Assembly: GCF_028737315.1 (NCBI RefSeq)
Contig: NZ_JAQZAO010000007.1
Coordinates: 62,001 to 126,000, forward strand
Source of the DNA: Actinomycetospora lemnae
GTDB lineage: Bacteria; Actinomycetota; Actinomycetes; Mycobacteriales; Pseudonocardiaceae
Reading direction: 5' to 3'
DNA: 64,000 bases
Under the pieces are notes generated by a model, which was not told the origin of the DNA, searched no databases, and worked only from the letters and a program-made list of their open reading frames with translations. Positions 62,932-64,000 of the stretch are shown piece after piece (the first letter of the stretch is position 1; each line of letters starts with the position of its first letter). Position numbers and translations under genes: made by a program.

Positions 62932-64000
62932 GGGACGCGGGACGCGCGCAGCGCCCCGGCCGGGTGGCTCGCGTCCGCCCGCGGTCCCGTGCCGCCCAGC
63001 ACCTCGCGCAGCGTCCCGCTCGGCGGGGTCTCCGGCATCCGCCCCCGACGGCGCAGCTCCGGGACGACGAGCGTCGCGACCTGCTCGAACGTGCCGGGCG
63101 TGACCGCGTAGGCGAGGTTGAACCCGTCGGCGCCGGTCTCGTCGATCCAGCGCTCCATCTCGTCGGCGACGTCGGTCGGCGAGCCCACCGCCACCGGCCC
63201 GCGACCACCGACCGCGAGGTGCGCGGCGATCTCGTCGATCGTCCACTCCCGGTCCGGGTCGTCGGTGGTGAACGACGCGAGGGCGGTCTGCCCGGCCTCG
63301 GTGTGCACGTGGCGCAGCGGCTCGTCGGGCGGCACATCGGCGAGGTCGAGCCCGGTCCACCCGCCGAACAGCGCCATCGCGCCCTCGCGCGACGCCGCCG
63401 CGAGGTAGGACTGGTAGAGCTCCTGCGCCGCCGACGACGTCTCCGCCACCACCGGCGCGAGCTGCACGAAGATCGTCACCGACTCGGGGTCACGGCCCGC
63501 CTCGGCGACCGCCGCGCGGATGCCCGCCACCGACTTCGCGACGACACCGGTCGTCGGCCCCGACACGAACACCGCCTCGGCGTGCTTGCCGGCGAACGCC
63601 TTGCCGCGCGACGAGGCGCCCGCCTGGAAGATCGTCGGCGTGCGCTGCGGCGAGGGCTCGCAGAGGAACGGACCCGGCACGTCGAACCACGTGCCGTGGT
63701 GGGCGACGTCGTGGACCTTCGCCGGGTCGGTGTAGACGCCGCGCTCGACGTCGCGGACCACGGCGTCCTCGTCCCAGGAGGTCTCCCAGAGCTTGTAGCA
63801 GACCTCGAGGTACTCCTCGGCCATCGCGTAGCGCTCGTCGTGGGGGAGCTGCCGATTCGATGGTCCGGCTCCGCTGCGCTGCGCGTCCCCCAGCCCCAGG
63901 TTCGCCGCCGCGCTGGACAGGTAGCCGGTGACGACGTTCCAGGCGACCCGGCCCTTCGTCAGGTGGTCGAGCGTCGTGAACCGGCGGGCCAGCGCGTACG
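62928..64000 (-). CDS. NtaA/SnaA/DszA-family FMN-dependent monooxygenase (5' end outside window)
   Basis: The partial protein (about 357 residues seen) starts at the right edge with YALARRFTTLDHLTKGRVAW then NVVTGYLSSAAANLGLGD, and continues LPHDERYAMAEEYLEVCYKL and TIFQAGASSRGKAFAGKHAE, typical of DszA/NtaA proteins. Between GLGD and QLPHDERY, where homologues are contiguous or nearly so, the peptide AQRSGAGPSNR is encoded by dispersed repeat copy 8. An ATG at 63824 would give a shorter product but would lose the conserved N-terminal core. It is coupled to the DszC-like gene. Confidence 0.88.
   Translation of the reverse strand, partial: YALARRFTTLDHLTKGRVAWNVVTGYLSSAAANLGLGDAQRSGAGPSNRQLPHDERYAMAEEYLEVCYKLWETSWDEDAVVRDVERGVYTDPAKVHDVAHHGTWFDVPGPFLCEPSPQRTPTIFQAGASSRGKAFAGKHAEAVFVSGPTTGVVAKSVAGIRAAVAEAGRDPESVTIFVQLAPVVAETSSAAQELYQSYLAAASREGAMALFGGWTGLDLADVPPDEPLRHVHTEAGQTALASFTTDDPDREWTIDEIAAHLAVGGRGPVAVGSPTDVADEMERWIDETGADGFNLAYAVTPGTFEQVATLVVPELRRRGRMPETPPSGTLREVLGGTGPRADASHPAGALRASRVP
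63861..63887 (-). repeat. Dispersed short repeat, copy 8 (inside luciferase-like monooxygenase gene)
   Basis: On the minus strand GACGC is followed by GCAGCGCAGCGGAGCC (15 of 16 core positions) and GGACC. It is translated as DAQRSGAGP in frame, extending a surface loop of the monooxygenase. Confidence 0.65.

Overview
The window is very GC-rich DNA from an actinobacterium, most likely a member of the Pseudonocardiales (Pseudonocardia or Actinomycetospora type). This rests on gene content and order: folC-DUF4233-ndk, a TIGR03960/TIGR03936 pair upstream of rne-rplU-rpmA-obgE-proB-proA, nadD-rsfS-gpgP-octT (the mycobacterial Rv2421c-Rv2418c order), comEA-comEC, and holA-rpsT-lepA. GTG starts, GTGA/ATGA overlaps and TANNNT -10 boxes a few bases before start codons also fit.

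Layout. 1-14404 is a plus-strand core block: folate, nucleotides, RNase E, ribosomal proteins L21 and L27, Obg and proline synthesis. 14599-20916 is a minus-strand run: SRPBCC protein, HhH membrane protein, acyl-CoA ligase, MOSC protein, DUF3040 protein and a RecQ-phosphoribosyltransferase fusion. 21070-25134 holds an internally duplicated membrane protein and a MoxR/VWA pair joined by a 14-codon mini-cistron. 25166-29907 carries nadD, rsfS and genes for methylglucose lipopolysaccharide synthesis. 30529-41382 carries competence genes, thrC under a SAM riboswitch, holA, rpsT, lepA and a DEAD-box helicase. 41395-64000 is accessory: a LuxR regulator, oxidoreductases, alpha/beta hydrolases, an MHS transporter, a PLP lyase, three DszA/NtaA-type flavin monooxygenases with a DszC-like partner (likely organosulfur or similar scavenging), and a TetR-controlled P450/MBL/FAH cassette with a cupin gene downstream.

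The least expected structure is a short dispersed repeat (core GCAGCGNAGCGGAGCT). I found eight copies by eye on both strands. Four lie in frame inside protein genes, one makes up most of a mini-cistron, one sits at the broken 5' end of an acyl-CoA dehydrogenase remnant and two are intergenic. This resembles the gene-inserting behaviour of Rickettsia palindromic elements. A second family, a 40-bp palindrome with a TATA centre, occurs twice at gene ends. Other notable points are a SAM-I riboswitch whose P1 stem overlaps the thrC ribosome binding site, paired inverted operators between tetR and the P450 gene, and a dienelactone-hydrolase-like protein with glycine at the nucleophile position. I saw no tRNA, rRNA, CRISPR array, insertion sequence or prophage.
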